A DNA stretch of 64,000 nt from Choanephora cucurbitarum (Eukaryota; Mucoromycota; Mucoromycetes; Mucorales; Choanephoraceae). The stretch is from contig JAIWNI010000010.1 of the NCBI GenBank assembly GCA_025331435.1, forward strand, positions 372,001 through 436,000. The letters are read 5' to 3'. Under the pieces are notes generated by a model. That model was not told the DNA's origin. It did no database searches and saw only the letters and a list, made by a program, of their open reading frames with translations. Each line of letters opens with the position of its first letter. The first letter of the stretch is position 1. This document shows positions 23,419 through 35,454 of this stretch, piece by piece. The position numbers and the translations under genes are program-made.

Positions 23419-24900
23419 ACCTGATCAAAAATACAGTGATAATGATAAGTCCAGAGAGCACTGAATGCACTGTCAAAAAGCCAAAGAGTGGAAAGGGGCA
23501 GTAACTCATTGCTTTCACTTAAAGCTAGTGAGAGCAATCCAGACAGAGTTCAATGTAGGATTTTGGTTCAGTATTGCCATTCCAATGGACAATTTACAAA
23601 AAAAATGAAAAACGGTTTCCGGAGAGACGAGACACACAGGACAGAGAGGGGAAGATGTCTAAGGAAGATTCTACTAACGGAGTTTTGAAGCATTGACAAT
23701 ACAATCGTGGAGCAAACGCCACCAAGACGTAAATGCTGCTGGAGAGAGAGAGGGAGGCTCCAGAAACAGTTTCCGGCTAGAAGAAGGTAAACGTAAAGGT
23801 ACCGTCACCTCCAAATGGGATAGACCTATAAACTGACCCTCTATCTATAGCCTGCCATTGGCGAAGCTGTTTAAGTGAAACCGATAGCACTGCTGTAGGA
23901 CTGCTACGACCTACGTTTATAGTCCAATCTGACAGGTCAGAAAGATAAATATCAGAGCTAGTAGAGTGTGATGAAGTGACTGGTACCTCAGGACTAGGAG
24001 AAAGCAAGCGACAACGGTTCCGTACTGCAGGGTAAAGAGCATATTCAGCAGGTCTTTCCAGATTAGGCAAGAAAACACCATCAGAAAAGTGGATAAGAGT
24101 ACGGCGAGAAGAGCAAATAAAATCTCTGCTAGCACCCAAAGATTCATCCGAACGGCTGTACCATAGCAAATAAAAGACAAGATAACGACTTTGTATGAAT
24201 GGAAGGGGCAAATCTGAGGTCGAAGGATGGGTCAACACTAGAGGAAGTGGAAGATCCAAATTTGAGCCGAGTTATCACGAGCCATTCAACTGCACTGGTG
24301 AAAGACGGACGATGGACCTTAGAAGCTGTAGAAACGGATGGCAGGAATTGAAGTAAGACCAAAATAAGTCAGGAGCAAGGAAAGCAGACAAAAACGAGGC
24401 ATGGCCAGTGTTGAAATGAAAGAAGCGAAGCAGCCTAGGCGTCAAGAAATTAGTATTGAATGGCTCAAGTGTCAATTATTGAACATAAGTCAGTTGAAGT
24501 GTTAGAGCCTGATCATTGACATCGATCATGTTGATACCACCCTACGAGCGAGGACGGCTAGCAGTAAGCCAACTTGGCTTAGGCCAAAAAAGCATAGCAA
24601 GATTCGACACACCGACAACTATAGAGGCTATCCAGTTCTATGGTAGAAGCAGTACCCGAAGAAGAAACCACGACCGAGTCAAGAACAGATCATTAACAGC
24701 TATGGAGAGACCTCGAACCGAAAGCCCTCACATCTGGATATGAAGAATGACACCGAAGAGTTTGGAGCAAACATCAGACGGGAAGCGAGTAAGCTAAAGG
24801 TCGCTAAAACAGAGAGGATAGCCAAGTAAATTGACGACAGTAGGAGAGGTAACATCATGCCATTCTATGCCACTTGACTGGCAAATAAGGGACCAAGTAA
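23394..24900 (-). mobile_element. Decayed LINE (non-LTR retrotransposon) remnant, C-terminal ORF2 region
   Basis: Read on the minus strand, broken frames give a 3'-ward order typical of LINE ORF2 after the reverse transcriptase: near 24560-24480 GGINMIDVNDQALTLQLTYV, then LLRFFHFNTGHASFLSAFLA and LFWSYFNSC near 24440-24340, AFTSWWRLLHDCIVNASKL near 23730-23690, and a CxxC...ET.FHFF...CPLEW zinc-knuckle-like segment near 23640-23560. Frames shift several times and contain stops, so it is a pseudogene; the 5' part including the catalytic YxDD region is not visible. It is probably 5'-truncated near 24900. The identification is by pattern memory of fungal LINE tails; a translated search would settle it. 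Confidence 0.7.
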
Positions 24901-25554
24901 AGGAAATAGACACCAAATGCTTTTATGATGTTACTGCTTTTTTTATATACAACAATAGTTGCTAATCAACCTTGTAAACTTTGCAAAGCACTTCTATATT
25001 TTCCCAGCAATACCGATCGATGAGTCATGGTATACAAGAGTAATGGGATGTATTTTTTCTTCAATCAAACATTGTACATTTACAGGCGGTTAAAGTTCAC
25101 AAGATTCAATGACAATTTCATGCTCAATTTTGCGAATTTCAACTGCCAGTGAGGGTAGTTAACTCCTGCTTAAACGCTGTCTGTTATGAGTCATGAATAA
25201 AGATAAAACGATGTAATCCAAAATGCAGATGTTGTTATAAAGAAGTATGTCTGTCAAACAAGTCAAATGATGCTAGGCAAAAATGGAAATTCATACTTCT
25301 TTTTGCTTTTTGAGGCTTTGGTCTGCCCTTTCAAGTAGTACTGATGCAGCGGATTGTTGAATTTAGTTGTACGAAAGTACTTTAATGCTTTAGAAGAAGA
25401 AAGCGATGGCTGTAACACAACTCTAAATGTCTTTGTTTAACGGAGTGACTAGAATTGTTTGTTAAGAACCGCAGCAATACAACCAACAAAAATAATTTAA
25501 ATAGACATTTAATTTCTATATATCGGTACGTTTATTTATTGATATACATACACA
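24901..25554. other. Intergenic, upstream of the sulfotransferase-like gene
   Basis: No gene seen. The last 60 bases are AT-rich and contain TATATATCGG (25517-25526) before the ATG. Confidence 0.45.
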
Positions 25555-26269
25555 ATGGCTCCATTAGAAGTAATTTGCCCAGGTTTAGGCCGAACAGGAA
25601 CTTACAGTCTGTCAGAAGCGCTTGACACTTTAGGGTAAGGATATATGACCTCTGTTAAGTATAAAGCAAACTGAATCGGTGTTAAAAAATAGGTATAAGA
25701 CGCATCACATGAAGTATTTGGCTCTTGACCCAACTTACAAGACCAGCATTGGTTTCTATCAAGCCTATTTAGACAAAGAGAACGCTGATTGGGATAGTTT
25801 GTATGAAGGATACAACGCTGCAACAGACTTCTCAGCTGCTTGTTTCTACAAGGGACTCTTGAAAAAATACCCAGATGCAAAAGTAATTTTGACTGAAAGG
25901 CCTTTTGAAAGCTGGTACAAGTCAATGTATAATACTATTCATCAAGGTCTTAAGGTGGCAATAGAGTATGATCATGATCATCCCAGATTGATTTATCAAA
26001 AAGCTTGTGTTGGGATAGTCATGGATGGAAAAGTAGCAGATCCAAAAGAATTTGAAGATGTTGAAAATATCAGAAAAGAGTTCGATGAACACTACCGCGA
26101 AATAAGAAGATTGGTGCCTCCTGAAAGGTTATACATTATGCGAATGGGCGAAGGATGGGAGGGGATTTGTAACTTCCTAGGAAAAGAAGTACCTAACCAA
26201 CCTTATCCTCACTCTAATTCTACAGAAGATTTCTTCAAAATGTTTCGAAACAAAAATCCTACTAGCTAA
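25555..26269 (+). CDS. P-loop sulfotransferase-family protein
   Basis: Two exons, 25555-25634 and 25693-26269; 218 residues. The N-terminal LEVICPGLGRTGTYSLSEAL is the PAPS 5'-phosphosulfate/P-loop-like motif of the fungal sulfotransferase family often annotated Sulfotransfer_4; it is followed by YNAATDFSAACFYKGLLKKY, PDAKVILTERPFESWYKSMY (the 3'-phosphate-binding-like segment with R and S) and a C-terminal CNFLGKEVPNQPYPHSN. The presumed reaction is sulfate transfer from PAPS to an unknown acceptor; many fungal members have no proven activity. No signal peptide or membrane segment, so probably cytosolic. Confidence 0.82.
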
Positions 26270-27270
26270 AATTATCACCAAATCACTATTGAATAAAGAA
26301 AGATACAAATGTCATATTTACAAAACTGATATGCACTTGCGTCAAACTGTTCAATAAAAAAAAAGAACCATCAGTTACTCTGTTAACTACACACAAAATC
26401 TTCTATGGTTACTGGAAAATGGAGAATGCTTTTCATTAGATGAGTTGGATATGTATTGCGCCTTCATAATGGGAAGGTAAATAATAACTAGTAGATATTG
26501 CTCTTTTCTTGCTATCTACATATGGAAAGAATTCAACACGTTGTTGATGCAAGATGTGTAAATTGAGAGATGAAGATTGCTTCTACAGATTAAAACGATA
26601 GGAGTGCTCTTCAAGTAAGAGACTTAGGCATATGACAGGTGGTCAATGCTGATATGTTTCTGAGAACGGTATAGTTGTTGCCCTGAATTGCAAGAGTCGA
26701 TAATATATAATAGTTGACAAATTCAACGCAACAAATGTTTCATCCATCTATGTGTCTGTGATATTAGAAATGGAGTTGATCATTAGAAGAATAAAGCTTT
26801 GTCATTGAAGTTGAACAGCTGTAGAGTTTATAAAAAGGAATAATGAGTAGATATAAAATTTGTAAACATGTAACAGAAATGAAGATGTGTTGTTGTAAAT
26901 ATGACACATCATCCGATTATTTTATCAAAGTGTTAGCTAATTTAACATGGCTCCGAAAAAGTCAAACAATCACACTTTCAATAGTAAGCTTGGACTAAGC
27001 ATGATTGCAATAGATTGTGTTGTCTTAATTAGTGCATGGATTCTTTGTTTGAGATAACTCTAGATCAAAAAGGTGTGTGCAAATTCTCCTTCATCTTTTG
27101 CCTGTGCAACCACAAGAAAAAGCCTTTAGCTTTAATAGGTGAACGAATTAATTTGAGCTAACAAAACAAACATTTATGCTTTTTACGATCAATTTCTCTT
27201 TTTTTTTCTCTTCCTTTCTCTTTTCTGTTTCTTTTTCTCAATTTTCTTTTTAATATATTTGCGCCTTAAA
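26270..27270. other. Intergenic, upstream of the BTB/CAP-Gly gene
   Basis: No gene seen in about 1 kb. The last 70 bases are T/C-rich (27186-27245), the usual leader type. Confidence 0.5.
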
Positions 27271-28884
27271 ATGCAGACGCTGCCCTTCGGATCAGCACAT
27301 AACGTTATAATTACATTAGCCCCGTACGAACATAAAGATCAGTCCTCATCGATATCCGATTCGTCAACTAAAACAGTTCCTGAGAAAATACATTGGTCTT
27401 GCCACAAGGATGTCTTGAGATCAAGCTCCAATTATTTTAATGCAATATTTAACAGCCAATTTCAAGAAGCAGAGGCTTCTGTCATATTTCTGCCTCGTGG
27501 TATTTTTTCTGCCTCTGTTTTAGACAACATAATCCATTTCATGTATTTCAAACATATGAAGGATGAATTCGCATCAAATGATCAGAATATACAGCAATTG
27601 AGGCTTCTCCAATCTTCATACTTAGCTGCTGATTATTTGGGCATAAGCGACCTCTGTTCAGAAATCAAAGACCAAATCATTGATTTCACACACGGCTTGT
27701 CTTGCTATTGTGAAAGCTGTTCCCTTTTGGTCCCTCAGCTACTGGCTTTTACAGGACCTAATCAACAAAACGATCCTAACCTGAATCAAATTACTGGATT
27801 TATTCTCAAGTTGCTTCTTCAAGATCCTGAGAAGGCTCTACCCTCTTACTGGTCAAGCGAATCGATGGCACATCTTTTGAGCGAAACTAACACATTGCAT
27901 TCTTATCTAGAAAGCAAACTGTTAGAAAACATTGTGAAGAACAATGCTATCGAAACTTTATATGGCTGCTATTTAAGTAACAAGAAAAATCACAAAAAAG
28001 ATAAGCATTGGAGCTTACTGATAGATACCCAAGGAAAAGCACAACAATGCAGTTCAAGGTTGCTAGCAAACAACTTCGATTTCTATTGTACTAAATATCC
28101 AAAACTTTTACCATGTGTTGATGGCATCACTTATTCGTCGGATTTCCTGGAGTTTTTAATTAACAATGTTACAAATGAGATAAACGATTACAATGCAGCC
28201 TCCCTTTACGACGGTATTGTAAGAAGCTTAATGTGTCGTGATACTGTCCAAAGAACTCCTACAGTAAAGCAAATATTGCATAATGCGAAAAGTAGAACGA
28301 TAAGATATATTGCACTTCATCTAGAAGCAATAAAGAAGCTAGGCACGTTTGACAAGAATCTGATCGAACTACTTGCACAGGGTAAATAGACAGAAAATGA
28401 AGGCTTCACTAACTATACTTACATACTATTACTTCTAAGACTTAATGGTTCCCACAAGCATGTTAATTATAGAAGATGAGACGAAGCGAAAATCTGCGAC
28501 CAACAAAAAACCATCTCCTTCTCCTAAAGCCATGAAGAACATAAGCATAAACACAAATAGATTACGATCACGGCTTTGCAATGCTATTTTTGGCCAAGCA
28601 TCTTCAAGCTTCAAGGTGAACCAAAGGGTACAGCTGACAAATCGTCCAATACCTACGTTCGGCACTGTAAAGTATGTGGGAAAACTAGATAGCAATGGAG
28701 ATGGGCGCTGTTTGGGCATAGAACTGGATAAAAGTGGTAAGTTCTAACAAATAAATACACACATCATCGTATTAACTAGTACAAAGTCGGCTCGAATGAT
28801 GGTTCTGTCAACGGAAAACGTTATTTTCAAACTTCTTCAAATCGAGGGATCTTTGTAAAGTCTTCGCAAGTTGCATTGATTTAA
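27271..28884 (+). CDS. BTB/POZ protein with C-terminal CAP-Gly domain
   Basis: Three exons: 27271-28381, 28440-28736 and 28787-28884; 501 residues. Residues about 5-115 fit a BTB domain (HWSCHKDVLRSSSNYFNAIF, FLPRGIFSASVLDNIIHFMY, YLAADYLGISDLCSEI). A long alpha-helical middle follows. The C-terminus, about 418-501, is a CAP-Gly domain: VNQRVQLTNRPIPTFGTVKY, then GRCLGIELD and GSNDGSVNGKRYF, with the characteristic GxNDGSVxGxRYF motif that binds EEY/F tails of tubulin and EB proteins. The joining of exons 2 and 3 is required to complete this motif. Possible role: a microtubule-end-linked cullin-3 adaptor or scaffold, inferred from domains only. Converges with the second Zn2Cys6 gene, 90 bp away. 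Confidence 0.82.
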
Positions 28885-28974
28885 AGTGTTGTACTTTGTA
28901 TGTATAGCTCATGTCATTACCTATTCTGTTTATGTACAAATAAAGTGTTACAACTTGTTTTATTGTTTATTGTA

Positions 28975-31900
28975 CTAAATGGTTTGTGCTTTCATTAGCT
29001 CTTGGTACTGTATTATAAATGTTTGCCAATCTTCAGTCTCGAAACTCGAGGGTGCACCCCAGAATGGGTTTCCTGGTCGAGGAATAAAGTGCGCTGAGGA
29101 AACAGGATCTGATGTATCTAAACTACTTGAATTCAATGTACCAACTTGCTCATTTCCAATCCATTCATTCATAGAATATGTACACGCCGTAGAAGATAAT
29201 CTTGGGTTTGTTGAAAACGCATCATCTAAAGCAAAAGAACTGCTCAATAGGTTAGAATTAGCAGTCGTGTCAAAGATATCATATTGCAAATCATTCAATG
29301 GGTTCAAGTCAAACAATCCTGAAGAATGATCGGCATTAGGCTGTATATTGTTGAATGTTGATGTCTGTGGCTGGCGGATTTGGAATTGTTGATTTTCATT
29401 CTTTTGTTGATCAAGGTCCAAGTCATTTAAACCAAATTGACGTATAGAATATACATCTTCGGAACTAATGGCTTTAGATGATATGCAACCTGTGGAAAAA
29501 ATTAGTACCCCTTTCTTGTACTACTTGAATCCGAAATCTACAACTTACCTTCTACAGAACCTGTTTCTCCTGAAGGTATATACAATTCTTTTAACCAATT
29601 TTCGTTTTGTGTGTAGTTGGTTTTGCCATTTGTTGGGCTTGGTACTTCATGCTGAGCTTTTGGAAACCAATGCCTTCTTAAAAAACTGATTCTTTCTCCA
29701 TCATCACCTGTTGAGGTAGAATCGTTTTTTGCTCTTTTAGCTCTCGTCTCTTCATCTGTATAGCCTGCAAAGTCTCGTTGATATGTTTGACCTAATACTA
29801 CATCATGTACCCTAGCTTTCAAGAAATTCGAGCGATCTGCGTTCAGCTCTTCCTGTGTCTTGAGCGAAACCAAAACAGATGGCTGTCTTTGAAGGAACGG
29901 ACTAGCAATAATTATTTTTTTCAATATATCACCCATATTAGAGGCTACAGGTGACAAAAGACAAAGTCTATCTACTACAGCCAATGCACGTACAAGATTT
30001 GACCTAGCAAGCTCAGAGGTAGAGGAATCTTCACTAGAACAGTTGTATATATGAATCAACGTTGCTGTGAAAACTGGATAAAGAGCAAACCCCCACGATA
30101 CCATCAAGAAATCCCTGTAATGCATGTTTTCGGAGACTTCCACAATTCTAGTAGCTGCACTTGTACAGATAGCTAATGAGCTTTCAGAAGACAGCTTGTT
30201 CTTTTTTGGGTGGTCAGTGTTATTCTGGTTCCCCACTTTCTGAATGAAAGGGCGATATAAAAGTATTAAAACAGTACAGTAGCTTAAACAAATCATGCCT
30301 TTAAAGATATGTATCAGTTTTGTGCTTTCTGTCTAAGTAGTTTCTGAACATTGAATACCTGTCATAGAGATAATTGGTGTATGCGATTTGTTTAGGGTTA
30401 TGTTTTCTCCAACTCTAGAAATTTGTAGAAGCGGCGGTAAAGATGACCGCCAATCTGATAATGCTTTGTCTAACTGTGCAACGGTAGCATCGCTTCCATA
30501 CTTCTCGCTATGTCTCTGCGCTTTGGGAGAATAAAGTCTTTGCAATATCTGTCCCAAAATTTCAGAGAGCTTGAGAAGCTGAATAAATGGCAAGTTGAGC
30601 GGAACAGTACTTTCAGATATTTTATCTGCAACATTGGTATCAAGTGAAGGAAACCTAGGTAAGCATTGGTCTCTTTCCGTCTGTCTATCCATAATAGTAT
30701 CCACGCTAACATTCTCAGAGGGATAAATCTCGTCACAATCCTACAAAGAAAAAACGAAATAAATAAATAGTTGCGTTCGTTTACGAAGCATTAATTGAGA
30801 GAAATACCTCATCGAAAGCAGTCAAAGGACGCCCTGTTCCTGCACTCAACCAACGATCAAGGATATACACTATCAAGATTGAAATGTCACGCATTATACG
30901 TCATGTTTTGGTTATCAAATGTTAGTTACCTGACCACCAAACAATTCTGCGAGTCTCCCTGTCCTCGGGCGTCAAATCCCAGCCATCAGTTGATCTGTGT
31001 AAACCTATATCCTGACTCTTTTTTTTTTGCTTTGAGTAATTTATCACCAATTTGGTGTGTGCAAAAATATGTAAATTACCATACGCATTGCCTATGTGTT
31101 AATGTTAACAAAAAGGTGCAATTAAAGGCTAGACGTACTCACAATACAATTAAGAAGCCAGCCTGAGGTCCAGTTTTCAAGACTAGCAGAATGATTGTGA
31201 GCTATCACAATTGCTTGAACAGAAGATAAACACGGTGTACATCTTCCTTTTATGAAGACAATTAAATTTTGGAATAGTCTATTAGAAAAATTGGATGGAA
31301 AATGCCATGGCTCTCCTTGATTTAACGACTCTGAATCACCAAATTGTTTGCAATTATCGATGTACCGAACAGAAGCTCCATACATTGCATTCAGTAATGG
31401 CCCTGACGGAAAGGTCTCTCTAATGCCTCGGTATTCTTCTAAGAAAGCAGTTTTGTTGATGACTGGCAATTGAGGGTGGATATAGGCAAAATAACTAGTT
31501 CGGAAACAAAGCAAATTATTCAATAACCCTACAAGGCAAAGAAGTAACAGAAGAAAAACACCCTTACACTTTGAGCAATTTATCACTCAATGATTTAGTG
31601 ATTCCTGCTACTCTGAATATCCACTCGTCTATATTGTTAACGCTTTCATTTGGCTTGAGTAATCCAACAACGATTAGTTCCTTAATCTGTTCTTTTAAGC
31701 GGTCGCCAGGCTTTCGAACTTTTCGAACAAAGAAATGGTCGCTGTTCTCATTGTGTTGGATTTCAAGCCCATATAGGGACATTAAGGTACTGCTTTTCAG
31801 AGATCGGATCTTACTTGTTAGAACATAGCTAATGCCTGTACCAGAAACAAATTTCCCATCTGACGCCAAGTCTGTATCCTTGATCTTCTCTATAAACGCT

Positions 31901-32442
31901 CTGGCTGTATCGATTTCTTTGTAGTCAGGTGCTTGTTGTTTATGTTTGCTTAGAATCGTGTGTGAAGGAGGTTGATGACCTAGGCTATCATTTATATTGT
32001 TGATCAATCCCTCAATATGCTGAAGTCGATTTTCCAGAGTATGTATATATCTAAACAGCAGAAGAAACTTCTAAGTTTAAAGCTTAAATAAAAGCAGCTT
32101 CTTACCCTCGAGGAGGACCTCTTTTTCTGATCCTAAGAAGATGCGACAAAGGAATCAGTCACTAATCAATTGATAACATTTTTGTAATCCACAGACCCCA
32201 TGCTGTATACGCATCCTTTTTCATAAGTGATACAATTTTTACAAGTACTTGATCCTTCCATTTTTTGGCACTTTATTTTCTTGCGCCGACAGGCATCACT
32301 GTATTTCTTGTCATTAGAAGTACATTACAGGACTCAGCTCAACATACCAAGCTCTCTTCATCTGCTTCACATGTAGATCGCCCACTTGTGGAGATCCATT
32401 TCGCGGTGCAATAGGCTGGTAGCGAGAGTTGGGGAAAGACAT
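28975..32442 (-). CDS. Zn2Cys6 fungal transcription factor with fungal-specific TF domain (second of two)
   Basis: Ten exons, all in phase: 32348-32442, 32197-32298, 32106-32132, 31568-32050, 31143-31494, 30930-31011, 30808-30869, 30359-30740, 29549-30298 and 28975-29489; 949 residues. Zinc cluster C32-x2-C35-x6-C42-x8-C51-x2-C54-x6-C61 (CDACRRKKIKC ... CKNC ... GC), then IRKRGPPRGYIHTLENRLQH. The regulatory domain shows YFAYIHPQLPVINKTAFLEE, SASLENWTSGWLLNCIDIGL, RRIVWWSVYILDRWLSAGTG and RPLTAFDEDCDEIYP. The layout resembles the first regulator in this window (same RKRGPP(K/R)GYI...LENRL linker), so the two may be distant paralogues. An Asn/Gln-rich tail could be an activation domain. Targets unknown. 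Confidence 0.9.
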
Positions 32443-32916
32443 TGTTCCGCTTGCTAATCTTGTCTTCTTTCTTCAAGCAATGACGAGATGGATTACTAAC
32501 AATATCCCCAACACTAAAGAGTGATTTTCAAACCGAGAAGCCGGCCCGATAAAGCCGTCTGGTTTCGTTCTGTATATAATCCATTTCTGGAAAACTAGTG
32601 TATACTGCCCAATCAAATTACAGGAAGAGGAAAGTTTGAGACTGGTAAATATGTAAGATGTCGCCACAGATTATTCCTCCAGTCGAAGATATGTTGTTGT
32701 GATGTTCGAAGCTATGTTTTCATCTTCTTTAGAGATGGCAAGCGATGGCGGAAAAAGTTTAGGAGATGGTGATGAATTATTGCTATAGTCTAATGTCTAA
32801 ACGCTTACAAAAAACATTGTGCATACAAACAACTATGAGCAAGATACTGCTTTCAAGAATGACGCTGCAATGTATTGAATTAGTTCTTTATTTTGATATT
32901 CTTCCAGAAATGGCTA
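32443..32916. other. Intergenic, promoter of the second Zn2Cys6 gene
   Basis: No gene seen; the region separates two minus-strand genes. A CCGGC/GCCGG-like segment at 32540-32550 is noted but has no assigned role. Confidence 0.45.
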
Positions 32917-34629
32917 TTATGTACTTTTCTTCTCCCTAATGAAGAAGTACCATGCAACACCAGCCACAGCAACAATAGAACTGAGTGCCACAATAGCGCC
33001 AACAACATCATTGTTGTCTGTATCGCTTTGCTTTGTGCGCTTGACCCTCTTCTTTTTCTTCTTCTTTTCTTCATTGTTACTACCTTTGCTAGTTGCCTTC
33101 TTTAATTGTTGCTGATGTTGTTCTTTTGTCAAATCCCAATCGACAATAGCTACACCGGCTGGAACAACTAATTTCCCTGTAGTGTCTAATTTGATTGCTC
33201 GACCGAACCATTTGCCAGCAGCCCAGATATCTTGTTCCACACCCATTGCATTAGCATATAAAATACCAATATTATAACAAGCTTGAGCATGACCTAACAA
33301 AGAAGCCTCTTTCCAGTAACGAATAGCCAAGTCTGGATCGGCCTCTACGAGTGTTGTTGAATGTACTGCTTCGCCTTCAGGTTGAGAGCCGTACAAGTAT
33401 ATCAAACCCGTCTGGAAGGCTGAACTACAGAAATAATGTTCATCTCTTGTATGAGGGGCATGACTTCGCAACTTGTGTTTAGGAACATGATCCATGTCTA
33501 GAAGTGAGAAGTCGATATCAATTCTAGGTGCAGTGATGGTCATACAGCGGTTATAGTAATATAATGCACTTTGATAGTCTTTTTCAACGCCTGCCTCTGG
33601 TAATCCTGTTCCATAGGAAGTACCCACAATATAGCATGCAAGGGGATCCGGGCCATTGCTTATTTCAGTTCCTGATTCGTATTGCTCACAATCCGCAGCA
33701 CGTTTATACCATTCGAATGCCTTTTTACTGTCTTTTTCTGGAACTATCTTGGCAACTGCCGTTTCCTTATTAGTCTCGTAAATTCCTGCAGCTTTGATCA
33801 TAGACTGCGTATGACCTCTTTCTGCAGATGATAAGTAATATTCAAGTGCTTTCTATATGTATGCATACATTGCCATTAGAAATAAATCTTTCTAATACGT
33901 TTCTGTTCTATGACTTACCACGAGATTACCCATTCGAGCTTCAAACCATTGACCGAGTAAATATGATGATGTCACATCCATAGTGTTTGTCTTGTTGTGG
34001 GGTCCAGAAACTGGTACAGCCCATTCAGCTATGTCATCTTCCTTCTCTAAATGAATAGTCAGAATTCTATATTTGGGCTTTTTGAGGTGAGGTGGTGTAG
34101 CAATTGCAGGCGGAGTATGCAGTAAAGTAGGAGAACTTGGCTGAGAGATGCTGTCTTCGTCCGAATTGGTAGGTGAATTGGCTGTCTGTGCAAGCAAGTC
34201 TGACACTTCAGATAAGCCAGTGTTTGCAGCTGGTGGTAGTATCATAGAAGAATTAGGTGAATGATTGGGTGAAGACATAAATGCAAATGAAGAGGCGATA
34301 GAAAGACTAGGTGAAGCTGTAAGTGAAGAAAAAGGCGACATACTATTCTTTTCGAGCTGCCATAGCGACTCGAAATGGTTGATGGGTTGAAACAGTTTTG
34401 CCTGTTACTTATAAGTTTGTTATTCCGCAAAAAAGGTTTGAATCATATATATTACCTGAAAGACAGGCTCATGACCTTTAAGACCTGCTGTAAGGTATTG
34501 TCTTTCAATGTTGATATCCAAATCTTTTGCTTTTACGGACTCTGGTACCAGAAATGAAATAGTAACTTGGTCGCTACTTTGGCTCCAAACATAGGTATTG
34601 GTTTGAAGTTGTTCGTCGTTTTCTGTCAT
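32917..34629 (-). CDS. CS-domain plus Sel1-repeat protein with C-terminal membrane anchor
   Basis: Three exons: 34456-34629, 33919-34401 and 32917-33852; 530 residues. Residues about 10-80 form a CS (p23/NudC-like) domain: YVWSQSSDQVTISFLVPE, DLDINIERQYLTAGLKGHEP and FESLWQLE. A Ser/Pro-rich linker follows. From about residue 200 there are Sel1/TPR-like repeats: LLGQWFEARMGNLVKALEYY, SKKAFEWYKRAAD, ACYIVGTSYGTG, YQSALYYYNRC, LAIRYWKEASLLGHAQACYN, IGILYANAMGVEQD and AAGKWFGRAI. The C-terminus is a Lys/Arg-rich stretch, one hydrophobic segment (VGAIVALSSIVAVAGVAWYF) and a short basic tail, the layout of a tail-anchored protein facing the cytosol. This suggests a membrane-bound cochaperone or scaffold; the function is inferred. 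Confidence 0.8.
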
Positions 34630-35454
34630 ATCACCCCGGCTTTCGATTAGAAAAAGAAGGAAAAAAAATCTACTGAAGAACCTAAACTAAAGTTCATGAC
34701 TGGGCGATTTTACTAAATTGTGTGACTGTGTAGAGAGTGGTTAAATGCATAAATATCAACATTTATCGATTACAGCAACCATTTTAATACAAGTTTAACG
34801 AGCTATATGTCAAAGCTTTTGTATAGGAGTGCTAATATACATATATATACATAATATACCCACTTGTATAATGCACAGTATCCAATGCAACATCTAATTT
34901 GATACTTTTTGGAAGCAATATTTCCATTCTGCTCAAAAATATTTACAGTGGCAGAGATTGATTTTGTCTAAAAACTTATAAAAGGAGACGCGTAACAACA
35001 TCCAAGAACGTAATATGCAAAACCAAGCCTTTCCTTTTCAAACGGTTGAGAGATAACAGTAATGGTTTTTGAAAGAAGCAGGTTTCTTTGGCATGTAAAC
35101 TGTTATAACATATTCTGATTGAAAAGTTCTGAACTATCTTTTCTCTCATCTACCTGGTATTTCAATTTATGCTATCATTATTTTTGTTCCATTAAAAGCT
35201 CTAAATCCACTTGGGATAAAAACACACGTATTTTTTTAAGTAAGTTGTACAAGATAATTTAAACAGATCTCCTGATACAATTCATGCCTGTCTAGTTCAC
35301 ATAAGAGGACAGGCGTGCCAATAGAAGCCTTTATAGAGTAAAAACTCTAAATAAACTTTAGGTCTGAGTAAGTGACTGTATGCGGAACAAAAAAAAGGTC
35401 ACTGTAAGAAAAAATATTTTCTTTTTCTTTTTCTCCTCTCTTACTTCAATTGTG
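34630..35454. other. Divergent intergenic region between the CS/Sel1 gene and the uridine kinase gene
   Basis: No gene seen. AT-rich with TATATATATACATAATATA-like runs at 34838-34858 and a T/C-rich leader at 35418-35445 just before the uridine kinase ATG. Confidence 0.5.

Noticed and set aside
18314..32442. Secondary-metabolite gene cluster around the two Zn2Cys6 regulators
   Set aside because: No polyketide synthase, NRPS, terpene cyclase or P450 lies between or next to them; the neighbours are unrelated housekeeping-type genes and a dead retrotransposon.
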